A stretch of DNA of 48,682 nt, taken from Acholeplasmatales bacterium. GTDB taxonomy: Bacteria; Bacillota_I; Bacilli_A; Acholeplasmatales; Anaeroplasmataceae. The position numbers and the translations under genes were made by a program. Positions 31,101-39,353 of the stretch are shown piece by piece. The stretch covers positions 1 to 48,682 of the forward strand of contig JAFXUP010000026.1 of NCBI GenBank assembly GCA_017524905.1, given 5' to 3'. Numbering within the stretch: the stretch's first letter is position 1; each line of letters starts with the position of its first letter. The notes beneath the pieces were generated by a model. The model did no database searches and was not told where the DNA came from. It saw only the letters and a list, made by a program, of their open reading frames with translations.

Positions 31101-32600
31101 CAAAATTGCACCTTTTGAAAATTCTAAGAATTTAGTTAATGCTTCTTCAATTGTTGGAGCATCCTTAACATCATCATCAGTAATAGATGTTAATTCTGTA
31201 ATCTTTTCAGGAATATGTCTTAATGGATTAATGAATGTTTCGAATTGATCAATAATTCCACCCTTATAAACCTTATGAGCACCTATTTCAATAAAAGTAT
31301 CATAGCTTTGTGAAAGACCAGTTGTTTCAATATCGAAAACAACAAATGTTGCATCTCTTAAGGATGCATCAAAGCCTTCATGCTCATTATATGTAATAAA
31401 GAATGCATCATCATCAATAAAAGGTAATTCAACACCAAATATTGGTTTAATATTAGGAAATTTCTTCATTACATGCTCAACTTCAGGAATTACATAAACA
31501 CCAGATCTATCAGTAAAGCCCATAGCCTTCCAGCCCCATGAATCAACTAGCTTTAAATATTCAGGACCATCAGCTAAGCCATCAAGTGTAGACATTTTTG
31601 TATGAGCATGAAGCTCAACTCTTTTAATTGGTTCATCATCTGTTACAGTCTCAACAATATGCTTACCAATAATTTCAATATCTCTTGCTGTAATAATGAT
31701 TTCTTTTGCATAACTATCATATTCAGCTCTACCAATAATCTTTAAATCAATTCCTGGCTTTATATCAGCTTTAAATAATTCAATTTCCTTTTCGCCTCTA
31801 AGCCATTTTTTAACAACTATAGAATCAGTATCATCAGTAACCTTAATTGATGCTAAAATGCTCTTTGTATTTTTAAAATCCTTAAATTCAATTCCATATA
31901 CATAAGCATTAATCATGAATACAGGCTCACCTGATTCATTTTTATATTTATCAAGCTCAGTTTCAGTAGATGGAATATTTGAAATAGAACTCTTTTCACC
32001 AGGTGATGCAGCACGATAATTCTTCTTAACCTGCTTAATTTGAGCATTAAAATTAGAAGCCTGCTGAGCTTCTTTTCTTTGAGCAGCTAAGGCTTCTTCG
32101 ATTTGATTATCTAATTCAGCAATTTGAGATTCATAGCTTTTATTTTCATCACGCTTAAATGACACATTTATATCCAAGCCATAATCTGCAAATTTATCCT
32201 TAATAGGATCTGCTAAGCCATCAATAGTTAAATCATCCTTTGGAACTAAAAATAAAATATTTCTTCCATCAATTTTAGCATCCTTAGCCTCATATGCCTT
32301 AAACAATGCATTATTTTGACTTAATTCTTCTAATATTTCATCTAAGTATTCTAAATAATTAGCTTCATCTAAAACATCATCTTTATAGCCAATTAATAAT
32401 TGTTTAATTTTTATAGGCTTTAATAAATCTTTAATTTTAGCAACTAAAGCCTTATAGCAATTAAGACAAATAGCCCTATCCAAAACTAAAGATAAGCAAA
32501 TTTCTTTACTTACCTTTTTGTATTTTGCTTCTTCAATTATAACATTATTAGAATCAGATTTTAAAAAATCTAATTCCATTAATTCTTCTTCAAGCCTCAC
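28110..32600 (-). CDS. polC: DNA polymerase III subunit alpha, PolC type
   Basis: A 1496-residue replicative polymerase, the Gram-positive PolC. Domains in order: an N-terminal region, an OB-fold (about 225-315), a PHP domain beginning at HAHTK (331) and split by a 3'-5' exonuclease (FDIETTGL at 422-429, FLSMLNDLA near its end), a zinc-binding module (CPNCKFH ... CPVCGKP), the palm with PDIDLNFSGDY, and the C-terminal fingers. The PHP site is partly eroded (TDRSG instead of TDHG). The start could be GTG at 32600 (GGGAG upstream) or ATG at 32579. It follows the DUF1189-like gene by 14 bases. Confidence 0.97.
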   Translation of the reverse strand: MRLEEELMELDFLKSDSNNVIIEEAKYKKVSKEICLSLVLDRAICLNCYKALVAKIKDLLKPIKIKQLLIGYKDDVLDEANYLEYLDEILEELSQNNALFKAYEAKDAKIDGRNILFLVPKDDLTIDGLADPIKDKFADYGLDINVSFKRDENKSYESQIAELDNQIEEALAAQRKEAQQASNFNAQIKQVKKNYRAASPGEKSSISNIPSTETELDKYKNESGEPVFMINAYVYGIEFKDFKNTKSILASIKVTDDTDSIVVKKWLRGEKEIELFKADIKPGIDLKIIGRAEYDSYAKEIIITARDIEIIGKHIVETVTDDEPIKRVELHAHTKMSTLDGLADGPEYLKLVDSWGWKAMGFTDRSGVYVIPEVEHVMKKFPNIKPIFGVELPFIDDDAFFITYNEHEGFDASLRDATFVVFDIETTGLSQSYDTFIEIGAHKVYKGGIIDQFETFINPLRHIPEKITELTSITDDDVKDAPTIEEALTKFLEFSKGAILVAHNAKFDVGMTYMEAKKHNIPIEEFPVIDTLNLFRALSPDEKKFDLKNLCKYYKVKQEHHHRASDDTRVTALCFLSMLNDLAMMDVRMYSDINKIIKKEVHYKNEIAFSIDILAKNLVGFKNMYKILSDALTTHLSGDARCLKSVVEKYREGILVGSGTYLGKVFEYAYLRSEEELEQEIKYFDYVEVLPPSGYAHLYDSLPEGKKNIEEIILKIINAAKKLGKTVVAVSNSHYLRPIDKKYRSILINSPQIGGGVHRLARYAVEPDAHLRTTKEMLDEFSFLDKDLAYEIVVTNTNLIADQIERFETFKPDMFAPADDEFKGAPLFVPSIEREVERIVKENTLKMYGENPHPIIKARIDRELNSIISNGYASVYYVSHLMVKNSLENGYIVGSRGSVGSSVVATMMNITEVNALAPHYRCPNCKFHAIRLSEAEKEQYGMTDNEKALMPYLEAVDDGFDLEDKLCPVCGKPLKKDGHDIPFETFLGFDGDKVPDIDLNFSGDYQARAHEFIRSIFGYEYAFRGGTVGTIADKNAYGYVKGYCERKGKNFRSCEMDRIATHLVGIKRSTGQHPGGIVVVPHRIDIFDVTPIQYPADDPTNAFRTTHYDYHSFENNLLKLDVLGHDDPTIIKYLMDYVHEHQEDFPFSTPQEIPVDDKELYKLFNETEVIGLKPEDLGSQVASFAVPEFGTNFVRQMLLETKPKTFAQLVKISGLSHGTNVWATNAQELVSEKSPFGVIPFKDIIGCRDDIMVDLINKYHLEPLKAFKIMEFVRKGKLHKGNKDDIAKWNDGFKKDLEACKVDPWYIWSCERIEYMFPKAHAIAYVMMALRIAWFKVYSPALFYSAWFSKRAKAYNVQAFLGGPIAIAAKIEEIKNKPDQTAKDDDMITSLQVAYEMTKRGIKFLPVDIKKSSATVFEVEDGNIRLPFIAVDKLGESVALGIVQAREEHEFTSKADVLKRTKLNSSLFDEFNIMHVFGDLPDEDKEKEVGLFAFEF

Positions 32601-32614
32601 AAAAAATCAACTCC

Positions 32615-33412
32615 CTATCTAACGCGCTTAATGTGAGCAAATGTTATATTTACGTAAATGAATGGTATTAAAATTGCAACATATTGTATCCAGCTTATAT
32701 TTAACAATACAGCAATTAAAGACCAATAAAAATATGGTAATGTATCATATAAAACAAGTCTAACTCTTATTTTAAATTCAATACCAGGATTAATAAAAAA
32801 CGCACTTATTAAGCATAAAAATATAACTAATGCATAATAAAGTAAGCTAGAAACTACTGCTCTTGTAGCAACAATAGCTGCTTGCTTATATTGATAATGA
32901 TCAAAAATAGTAATTAAAAAGCTTCTAAAATTCATTGAATCAGTTGTATCACCAGCTTGAACCTTAGCTAAATCAAAGCTTTTTAATGTTGAATCATTTA
33001 AATCACCACTACCTAAATAATAATAGCTATAATAAATTGAATAGCCATTTTCAGTTAAATTAATGGCAATTGCATCTTTTTTAACAGCATTTCCTTCTTG
33101 TAAGAATGTTACAACAAGAGTATCACTAGCACAAACAATTTTTTCACCAGTTAGCTTATGAGTTGTTGCATCATAAGAAATTTTTAGTGTTGGCTTTTTA
33201 CCATTACTATCAGTTTGATATTGAATAAGCTTTTGAACAGCTAGAGCTTCATTATAGCCAAATTGGTCAGTAAGCATTGCTCTTGTGAAAATAGCTGCAG
33301 CATAAATCGCAAAAGAAACAAATAGTAAAACGATTATTCTATAAACTTTATCCTTAAAAAATAAACCTATATATCTTGGGTGACATAGGCTTGTTTTAAT
33401 TCTTTCTAACAT
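32615..33412 (-). CDS. DUF1189-like membrane protein
   Basis: A 265-residue membrane protein. An N-terminal cytoplasmic stretch (MLERIKTSLCHPRYIGLFF) and the first helix are followed by an extracytoplasmic domain of about 130 residues. Three or four C-terminal helices follow. The layout fits DUF1189, whose function is unknown. An in-frame ATG exists at 33454, but it lies at or upstream of the -10 box, while GAGG eight bases before the ATG at 33412 is a proper RBS. It is co-transcribed with polC. Confidence 0.72.
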   Translation of the reverse strand: MLERIKTSLCHPRYIGLFFKDKVYRIIVLLFVSFAIYAAAIFTRAMLTDQFGYNEALAVQKLIQYQTDSNGKKPTLKISYDATTHKLTGEKIVCASDTLVVTFLQEGNAVKKDAIAINLTENGYSIYYSYYYLGSGDLNDSTLKSFDLAKVQAGDTTDSMNFRSFLITIFDHYQYKQAAIVATRAVVSSLLYYALVIFLCLISAFFINPGIEFKIRVRLVLYDTLPYFYWSLIAVLLNISWIQYVAILIPFIYVNITFAHIKRVR

Positions 33413-33434
33413 CTTATAAACCTCGCATATTGTA

Positions 33435-33443
33435 ATTATAGCA
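33435..33443 (-). promoter_or_regulatory. Extended -10 promoter of the DUF1189-polC unit
   Basis: TGCTATAAT on the minus strand, about 20 bases upstream of the start codon at 33412. No clear -35. Confidence 0.6.
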
Positions 33444-33500
33444 AATTTCACCATAAATTAATAGAATTAAAATTATATTTTAATTTGTATAAAAATTAAT

Positions 33501-33518
33501 TATAATTATTATGGTGAT
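33501..33518 (+). promoter_or_regulatory. -10 box and GGTGAT ribosome site of the radical SAM gene
   Basis: TATAAT at 33501-33506, six bases later GGTGAT (33513-33518), then TAAA and TTG. The layout is nearly identical to that of ispG, again leaving little or no mRNA leader. Confidence 0.5.
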
Positions 33519-33522
33519 TAAA

Positions 33523-34455
33523 TTGAATTATTTTACAAAGGATAAGCCTTATAATAGCTTAAGTGAGTATTATAAACATAAATTTAATAAAAAAATTGCC
33601 AAAATATCATTAAATGGAAATTTCACATGTCCTAATAGAGATGGAAAAAAAGGATTTGGAGGCTGCACATTCTGTTCTAATTTAGGCTCGGGAGATTTAG
33701 CTGGAGATAAAAATAAATCCTTTAAAGAGCAATTTAAAGACATTTCTAAATTAATGATAAAAAAATGGCCTAACGCATCCTTTATACCATATCTTCAAGC
33801 AAATTCAAATACCTATAAGGATATTGAATCATTAAAAAGAATTTACGATGAATGCTTAGAAATATCAGATAATATTGTAGGCTTTGATATCGCAACAAGA
33901 GGCGATTGTATAGATGAAAACATAGCTAAGCTATTAGGAGAATATAATAAAAAAATACCTGTTACAGTTGAATTAGGACTTCAAACATCAAATGAATTAA
34001 CAGGACAAAGAATTAATAGATTAATGACTAATAAAGAATTTGAAAATGCAATTAATCTATTAAGAAAATATAATATTGAAATAGTTGTTCATATCATTAA
34101 TGGACTTCCAGGAGAAACTATAGATGATATGCTAAATACAATAAAATATATTAATAAATTAGATATTCAAGGAATAAAATTTCATTCACTTCTTCTTTTA
34201 AAAAATACTAAAATGTATGAAGAATATCAAATTAAAAAATTTCACATTTTGTCATTAGAAGAATATGTAAAAATAACTTCATTAGAAATAACTCATCTAA
34301 GAGATGATATAATAATTCATAGATTAGCAGCTGATGGAGTTGTTGATGATTTAGTTATGCCAAAATGGACAATAAAAAAATTAGTTGTTATGAATGAAAT
34401 TGATAAATATTTAAGATATAACAAATTATATCAAGGAATGAATTATAATAAATAA
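33523..34455 (+). CDS. Radical SAM protein, TIGR01212 (YhcC/YtqA) family
   Basis: About 310 residues. The N-terminus NYFTKDKPYNSLSEYYKHKF is followed by SLNGNFTCPNRDG and GGCTFCSN, the widely spaced cluster cysteines that define this family. Also visible are GLQTSNELTGQRINR and HIINGLPGETIDDML. The family is linked to a tRNA or other radical SAM modification, and its exact reaction is not settled. An ATG at 33511 overlaps the -10 and has no RBS. TTG at 33523 has GGTGAT four bases upstream and is preferred. It is a lone plus-strand gene that converges on the acidic orphan. Confidence 0.88.
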   Translation: MNYFTKDKPYNSLSEYYKHKFNKKIAKISLNGNFTCPNRDGKKGFGGCTFCSNLGSGDLAGDKNKSFKEQFKDISKLMIKKWPNASFIPYLQANSNTYKDIESLKRIYDECLEISDNIVGFDIATRGDCIDENIAKLLGEYNKKIPVTVELGLQTSNELTGQRINRLMTNKEFENAINLLRKYNIEIVVHIINGLPGETIDDMLNTIKYINKLDIQGIKFHSLLLLKNTKMYEEYQIKKFHILSLEEYVKITSLEITHLRDDIIIHRLAADGVVDDLVMPKWTIKKLVVMNEIDKYLRYNKLYQGMNYNK

Positions 34456-34461
34456 GAATTT

Positions 34462-34497
34462 AAAAAGTGTATTGATTTAAAATTCAATACACTTTTT
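34462..34497. terminator. Bidirectional terminator between the radical SAM gene and the acidic orphan
   Basis: A perfect 14-bp stem (AAAAAGTGTATTGA / TCAATACACTTTTT) with an 8-base loop. A T-run follows on both strands, so it stops both convergent genes. Confidence 0.92.
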
Positions 34498-34502
34498 TAT
34501 AT

Positions 34503-35969
34503 TTATTTACTCATTTCTTCTTGTTCTTCATCTGCTATTTGATTTTCAGTAAAATCAGCAGAATCCATACCCTCTAAGAAATCATTAACCTCATCATCTT
34601 TATATTTTTTTAAAATAGATGGTTCATATTTTTCTTCATTAAGATCTTCTTTTTGAGGATAATATTTATGCTCTTTCATTAATTTTTCGATTTCTTCAGT
34701 ATGAATAACAATCTCACTATCTTCTTTTAAATCATCCTTTAGCTGCTTTTCAAGCATTTGTTGTTGAAGTAATTCTAGTTCTTTTTCTTTTTTTATATTC
34801 TCAGGCTCTAAAAATGATTCACCAATTTCATCATTTGCCTTTACAACCTCTTTTTCAAATGTATTATTAAATAATTCAATCTTTGAAGGATGTATTTCCT
34901 CATCATATGCATATACTTCAGAATCGTCTTCTTTTGGCTTTGGAAATTCATCACCAGATAAATCCATTTCTTCGCCTTCTTTTAAATCTTTTAAAGCTTT
35001 TGCTTTATCAGCTTCTGCCATTTTTTTCATCATTTCATCTTTATTATTGATATCTGGTTCCTTAGGCATTATTTTCTTTTCAACAACTTTAGTTTTTGCT
35101 TTTTCTAATTCATCATTTAAAATATTATTTTCTTGGCTTAATAATTCTTCAACATTGATATCTTTTAAATCATTTAAACCAATTAAAGAATATTCAACTT
35201 CTCTTTGAGACCTTGCTGCCTCAATTGCTCTAATACTAAATAAAGCACGAGCCTTAGATGTCTTATCAAGTCCTGAAATAGCATCTAATGATGGAAGCTT
35301 ATCTCTAACATTTAATTTTGGAAATTTATAAGCTAAATAATTTAAGCCTGCTTCTTCAAGTCTATCTAAATTTCCATATGAATTAGAATCTGGATTATTA
35401 AATTCTTTATAAACTCTATCAAGATTTTTAGCTTGTTCTGATGATGTATTAAATAATTTTGAAAAAAAGCCTGGCTTAGTATTTTTAATTAATTTATCTA
35501 AAGCTCTTTGACCGCCCATTCTTATAGACATACGCGTCTTTACATCAAATGAATTTCTAGTTTGATCTAATCTTTCTACCTCATTTGCTGTATCATTATT
35601 TAAAGCATTAGACATTTTTAAATAATCACTAGCTAATTTATCATCGCTAATAAGATTTGAATTTGGATCAATTTTAGCTAATTCCTTTAATGAACAAACC
35701 TTTAAATATTTAACTGGATTTGCTAAAAATATTTGAGTATTGAAATCAGCTTTTTCCTCATCGATAGTTTCAGATAGCTTTATTCTTACAAAATGAATTG
35801 CCTCAGCAAGTGAATAATCAGGATTTTCCTTCATTCCATAGGTTAATAAATATTGTATAGCAAAATTACGCTTATCTTCTACATCATTATATCTACCAAT
35901 TTGATTTGTAAAATCAATTAATGAAAGATATTTTACATCTTGTAATTGTTCTTTTGTTAATCTAGGCAT
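34503..35969 (-). CDS. Large acidic protein of unknown function
   Basis: A 488-residue soluble protein I do not recognise. The first ~290 residues look folded and helical (SLIDFTNQIGRYNDVEDKRNF; LDAISGLDKTSKARALFSIRAIEAARSQREVEYSL in character). The last ~200 are highly charged and strongly acidic with long coiled or disordered runs (EKAKTKVVEKK, KELELLQQQMLEKQLKDDL, DEEQEEMSK). There is no signal peptide, membrane segment or catalytic motif. AAAGGAGATG precedes the ATG. It is a single-gene unit with a palindrome over its promoter. It could be a cytoskeletal or scaffold protein, but nothing in the sequence proves it. Confidence 0.75.
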   Translation of the reverse strand: MPRLTKEQLQDVKYLSLIDFTNQIGRYNDVEDKRNFAIQYLLTYGMKENPDYSLAEAIHFVRIKLSETIDEEKADFNTQIFLANPVKYLKVCSLKELAKIDPNSNLISDDKLASDYLKMSNALNNDTANEVERLDQTRNSFDVKTRMSIRMGGQRALDKLIKNTKPGFFSKLFNTSSEQAKNLDRVYKEFNNPDSNSYGNLDRLEEAGLNYLAYKFPKLNVRDKLPSLDAISGLDKTSKARALFSIRAIEAARSQREVEYSLIGLNDLKDINVEELLSQENNILNDELEKAKTKVVEKKIMPKEPDINNKDEMMKKMAEADKAKALKDLKEGEEMDLSGDEFPKPKEDDSEVYAYDEEIHPSKIELFNNTFEKEVVKANDEIGESFLEPENIKKEKELELLQQQMLEKQLKDDLKEDSEIVIHTEEIEKLMKEHKYYPQKEDLNEEKYEPSILKKYKDDEVNDFLEGMDSADFTENQIADEEQEEMSK

Positions 35970-35994
35970 AATAACATCTCCTTTTATACACTTA

Positions 35995-36038
35995 TATCTT
36001 AATATATTGGCTGCAACAAAACTGCCACAATTAAGATA
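35995..36038. repeat. Inverted repeat over the promoter of the acidic orphan
   Basis: TATCTTAAT and ATTAAGATA are perfect 9-bp arms; an inner TGGC/GCCA pair lies within. The arms flank the candidate -35 and -10 elements, so it may be an operator. Confidence 0.6.
36001..36030 (-). promoter_or_regulatory. Putative promoter of the acidic orphan
   Basis: TTGTGG, 18-base spacer, TATATT on the minus strand, lying inside the inverted repeat and about 30 bases from the start codon. Confidence 0.45.
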
Positions 36039-36060
36039 AATTTTTAATATTATTTTTTAC

Positions 36061-36094
36061 AAAAATAAAAAAGGCAGAAAAATTCTGCCTTTTT
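36061..36094 (-). terminator. Intrinsic terminator of the DUF1295 gene
   Basis: AAAAGGCAGAA, three-base loop, TTCTGCCTTTT, then TTATTTTTG on the minus strand. Confidence 0.9.
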
Positions 36095-36096
36095 AG

Positions 36097-37080
36097 CTAT
36101 TCAGTTTCATTTTTTTCAACTAATTCATTAGTTGCTTTTCTATATCTTCTAAATGGAATAAATTTAGAAACATTATTTATATAATCTTCATAAAGAGGAT
36201 ATTTAGAACCACTAATTTTTTCACCTAGCATTGAGCTTCCAACAAATAATAAAATTAATAATAAAGCACCAATTGCTGAATAATTAAATATTTGATATCC
36301 AGAAGCTACCGTAAATATATAAAATGATACCCAAATCATTTGCTCAGCAAAATAATTAGGATGTCTTGATATATTCCATAAGCCAAATGTATTAAATCCT
36401 AAATTATAAGGCTCTGGTAATTCTTCTAATTTCTTTCCTTCATTAAGCATTTCATATTTTTTAGTTTGGAATTTCCATTGTTCTGAATCAGCAATACCTT
36501 CATAAAAAATAAAGAATGTCATTAAAAGTGTTGCTAAAATATCAATACCATTAAATGATGAATCACCACTTACACATACTAAGGCAGGAACAACTGTTAA
36601 TAGAATTAAAACATTTTGATAAATTGAAATAAAGAATAAATCAAATAAAGCCCAAACAAATTTATTTTGGAAATATTTATTTTGTCTTAAAATCTTCCAT
36701 CTATAATCTTCTTCACCTTGCCAAAATTTTAATTTATAAGCACCCTTTTTACCAAAATTATAGGTTAATCTAATACCCCAAACTGTTGCTAAAATAGCCA
36801 TGACAACTAATCTTGGTTTCATACCACCCATAGCGGCAATAACCCATGCATAAACCTCAGGTAAAATACTCCAAATTTTATCCATTTGACTATTGTTTCT
36901 TGTAATTTCCCCAACTATAAAACAATATAAAATACTTGATGCCATAATAATTAATAAAACATATAATATTTTTATTTGTTCATCAGTAAAACCATTGCCT
37001 ACTCTAAAATATAAAATAGGACATAATATTATTAAGCATGTAACTATAACAATAAATAAAATAGAAGATATTTTTTTCAT
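36097..37080 (-). CDS. DUF1295 family membrane protein (steroid reductase-like)
   Basis: A 327-residue protein with about seven hydrophobic helices. Near the C-terminus it has the conserved block FNTFGLWNISRHPNYFAEQMIWVSFY, which marks the DUF1295/3-oxo-5-alpha-steroid-4-dehydrogenase-like and ICMT-related families. These bind NADPH or SAM at the membrane face; the substrate in bacteria is unknown. AGAGG precedes the ATG, and a TGCTAAACT sequence about 30 bases upstream could be an extended -10. It is a single-gene unit ended by a strong terminator. Confidence 0.85.
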   Translation of the reverse strand: MKKISSILFIVIVTCLIILCPILYFRVGNGFTDEQIKILYVLLIIMASSILYCFIVGEITRNNSQMDKIWSILPEVYAWVIAAMGGMKPRLVVMAILATVWGIRLTYNFGKKGAYKLKFWQGEEDYRWKILRQNKYFQNKFVWALFDLFFISIYQNVLILLTVVPALVCVSGDSSFNGIDILATLLMTFFIFYEGIADSEQWKFQTKKYEMLNEGKKLEELPEPYNLGFNTFGLWNISRHPNYFAEQMIWVSFYIFTVASGYQIFNYSAIGALLLILLFVGSSMLGEKISGSKYPLYEDYINNVSKFIPFRRYRKATNELVEKNETE

Positions 37081-37168
37081 ATATTTTCCTCTCGATATAG
37101 AATTTATAAATAGTTTAGCACAAAATGATAGAAAAATAAAATCTATTTTACTTTTCTTTAATATTAAT

Positions 37169-37213
37169 AACAGACTGTTGATAAACTCAATTGTGAGTAA
37201 TCAGCAGTCTGTT
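37169..37213 (-). terminator. Long interrupted hairpin after the M42 peptidase gene
   Basis: The arms AACAGACTG / CAGTCTGTT (9 bp) continue inward through TGAT/ATCA and ACTCA/TGAGT with small internal mismatches. On the minus strand it is followed only by ATTAATATT. The better T-tract is on the plus strand, where no gene precedes it. It probably ends the M42 unit. Confidence 0.55.
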
Positions 37214-37221
37214 TATTTTTG

Positions 37222-38256
37222 TTATTTTATTAAATATAAATAAATTAATTTTAAAGTATTTTCAATTCCTTTTATATGAGTACGCTCCATACCGTGAGAT
37301 GCTGAAACACCAGTACCAATTAAGGCTCCCTTAAAATCAACACCTGCACGAGATGCAGCTCCAATATCACTTCCATAAAATGGGAATATATCTATTGTAA
37401 AATTAATATCATTAGCCTTTGCTAAATTAATTAATCTTGTTGTTAATTCATAATCATAAGGTCCACCAGAATCCTTTGCACAAATAGATACTGCTTCTTC
37501 ATTACCAGCTAAATCTAAGCCTACACAGCCCATATCTAATGTTACAAATTCATCAATATCATTACTTACCATTGATGCACCATGGCCTACTTCTTCATAT
37601 ACTACAAAATATATTTTTGTATCATATTTAAATTTTAATTTATTTTCACTAACATATTTTAATAGCATTAATAAAACAACAGCTGATGCCTTATCATCAA
37701 TGAATCTTGTTTTTAAAAAGCCTGATTCTGTAATTTCAAATTTAGGATCATAACAAACAATATCACCATTTTGAATTCCTAATTTGATAACATCATCCTT
37801 AGAATGAACGACCTCATCAATTCTAACCTCTAAATTATCAATATCTCTAGATTTAGAATTAGCATCTGGATATACATGAGTTGCAGGTGATGTAGACAAA
37901 ATTGTACCCTCATAAACCTTATTATCTCTTGTATAAATCTTACAATATTCACCATCTAATGTTGGTGTAATAGGCCCACCTAATTTAGTTAAAGCTAAAT
38001 TACCATTAGATTTAATTGATCTAACCATTAATCCTAATGTATCAACATGAGCGCTTGTTGCTACAACCTTAGATGAATCTATACCTTTTACTGAAACTTC
38101 TAAGGCACCATTATTTAATATTTTTGAATCAAAGCCATATGAATCAACATACTTTTTTACAAGTTCAATAACATTATGTGTATATCCTGTTGGAGAATCA
38201 CATAAAAATATTTCTTTTGATATTTTTTTAAAATACTCTAAATCAAATTTAATCAT
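37222..38256 (-). CDS. M42 family metallopeptidase (glutamyl aminopeptidase-like)
   Basis: A 344-residue dinuclear zinc/cobalt aminopeptidase of the FrvX/PepA-M42 type, which typically forms dodecameric shells that clip peptides in the cytoplasm. Metal-site blocks are TSAHVDTLGLMVR, RFIDDKASA, VVYEEVGHGAS (two Glu), VTLDMGC and a final SHGMERTHI. There is no signal peptide. RBS GAGGAG precedes the ATG. It is the third gene of the unit headed by the Gly/Ser-rich membrane protein, 26 bases after the HAD lipoprotein. Confidence 0.92.
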   Translation of the reverse strand: MIKFDLEYFKKISKEIFLCDSPTGYTHNVIELVKKYVDSYGFDSKILNNGALEVSVKGIDSSKVVATSAHVDTLGLMVRSIKSNGNLALTKLGGPITPTLDGEYCKIYTRDNKVYEGTILSTSPATHVYPDANSKSRDIDNLEVRIDEVVHSKDDVIKLGIQNGDIVCYDPKFEITESGFLKTRFIDDKASAVVLLMLLKYVSENKLKFKYDTKIYFVVYEEVGHGASMVSNDIDEFVTLDMGCVGLDLAGNEEAVSICAKDSGGPYDYELTTRLINLAKANDINFTIDIFPFYGSDIGAASRAGVDFKGALIGTGVSASHGMERTHIKGIENTLKLIYLYLIK

Positions 38257-38282
38257 TATTTACTCCTCAATTCATTTGAAGC

Positions 38283-39332
38283 TTAAAATGTAAAATCTAC
38301 CTTTTTAACTCCATCACCATAAATTGTTTTAAAGTCATCTCTCATAGAAATTACAATATAATTTTGAGCTTCCCATTCAGTTTTTAATCCTAAAGCCTTT
38401 TCTCTATTTGCATGATCTCTTGCTTCATCATCTGCAATTAGCATAAATGCTTTAGATATATATTTATCATTAGCTAAGCAATAATTATGCATAGCACAAT
38501 CTCCACCACTATTACCAAATGATAAAACTGGTGTTTTACCAATTTCTTGTGAAATTTGTTTAACCTTATTAGTTTTTAAATTCTTAATAATTAATTCATC
38601 AGTTCTAATCAATGTATCAGTTACCTTATAAGTATAATCTTGACCTTCAGCATCACCTTGGTTATTAGATTTATAAACAACATCCATACCAATAACTCTA
38701 TCTGGACCAATTCCAATAGTTTCAACTAAAGTTCTACAAATAAATCTATCAGAACCACTTACGATATAATATGTAAAATCATTTGCTTCTAAATAAGTAA
38801 ATACTTCAAGCATTGGCTTATAGAATGATTCACCATATGTCATACCTTCAAAGCCATTTGCCTTAACCTTCATATAATTTTTAACATATGTATCAAATTC
38901 TTTAATAGTTAAACCAGCATATGCTTTAGCAGCAGCATGAGCGTGAATCATATCAAAATGATCTGGAAGCTTTACACCATTTCTTACGAAATTTCTAATA
39001 CTTAAAGCAGCTTCCTTTTCTTCTTCTGATGCAATATTTTTATAATTTGGATCATCCAATATTCTATATTCTAATATATTATATTCAAAATATGATGGAT
39101 ATAATTCACCAATAATAGTACCATCCATATCAAATGTGGCAATTCTATCTGCCTTTGGAATGAAATGTTTAGAATTTGGATTTGTTACATCCTCTACATA
39201 TTCTTTTAATGAACTAATAGCCTTACAATCATTCCATAATGTAAAATAATTCTTTTCTTCTTTTTTATTACTACAGCTAAACAAACTTAAAAATAAAACA
39301 AAAACTAATAACACTCTAACAATTTTTTTCAT
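38283..39332 (-). CDS. HAD-fold phosphatase lipoprotein
   Basis: A 349-residue exported protein. A signal peptide ends in the lipobox LFSC with Cys20, so it is anchored to the outer face of the membrane. The HAD fold follows: FDMDGT (Asp68 nucleophile, Asp70), motif II in YYIVSGSDRF, Lys in the TNKVKQ region, and SFGNSGGDCAMHNY for motif IV. This is the phosphoserine-phosphatase-like group; the extracellular substrate is unknown, and phosphate scavenging is a guess. RBS GGGGGAAAA precedes the ATG. It lies between the membrane protein and the M42 peptidase, with short gaps. Confidence 0.85.
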   Translation of the reverse strand: MKKIVRVLLVFVLFLSLFSCSNKKEEKNYFTLWNDCKAISSLKEYVEDVTNPNSKHFIPKADRIATFDMDGTIIGELYPSYFEYNILEYRILDDPNYKNIASEEEKEAALSIRNFVRNGVKLPDHFDMIHAHAAAKAYAGLTIKEFDTYVKNYMKVKANGFEGMTYGESFYKPMLEVFTYLEANDFTYYIVSGSDRFICRTLVETIGIGPDRVIGMDVVYKSNNQGDAEGQDYTYKVTDTLIRTDELIIKNLKTNKVKQISQEIGKTPVLSFGNSGGDCAMHNYCLANDKYISKAFMLIADDEARDHANREKALGLKTEWEAQNYIVISMRDDFKTIYGDGVKKVDFTF

Positions 39333-39353
39333 ATTTTTCCCCCAATTAATTAT

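Noticed and set aside
36893..37243. Plus-strand ORF of 116 codons over the DUF1295 start and spacer
   Set aside because: Mostly antisense to a conserved gene, no RBS, and composition expected of a shadow frame.
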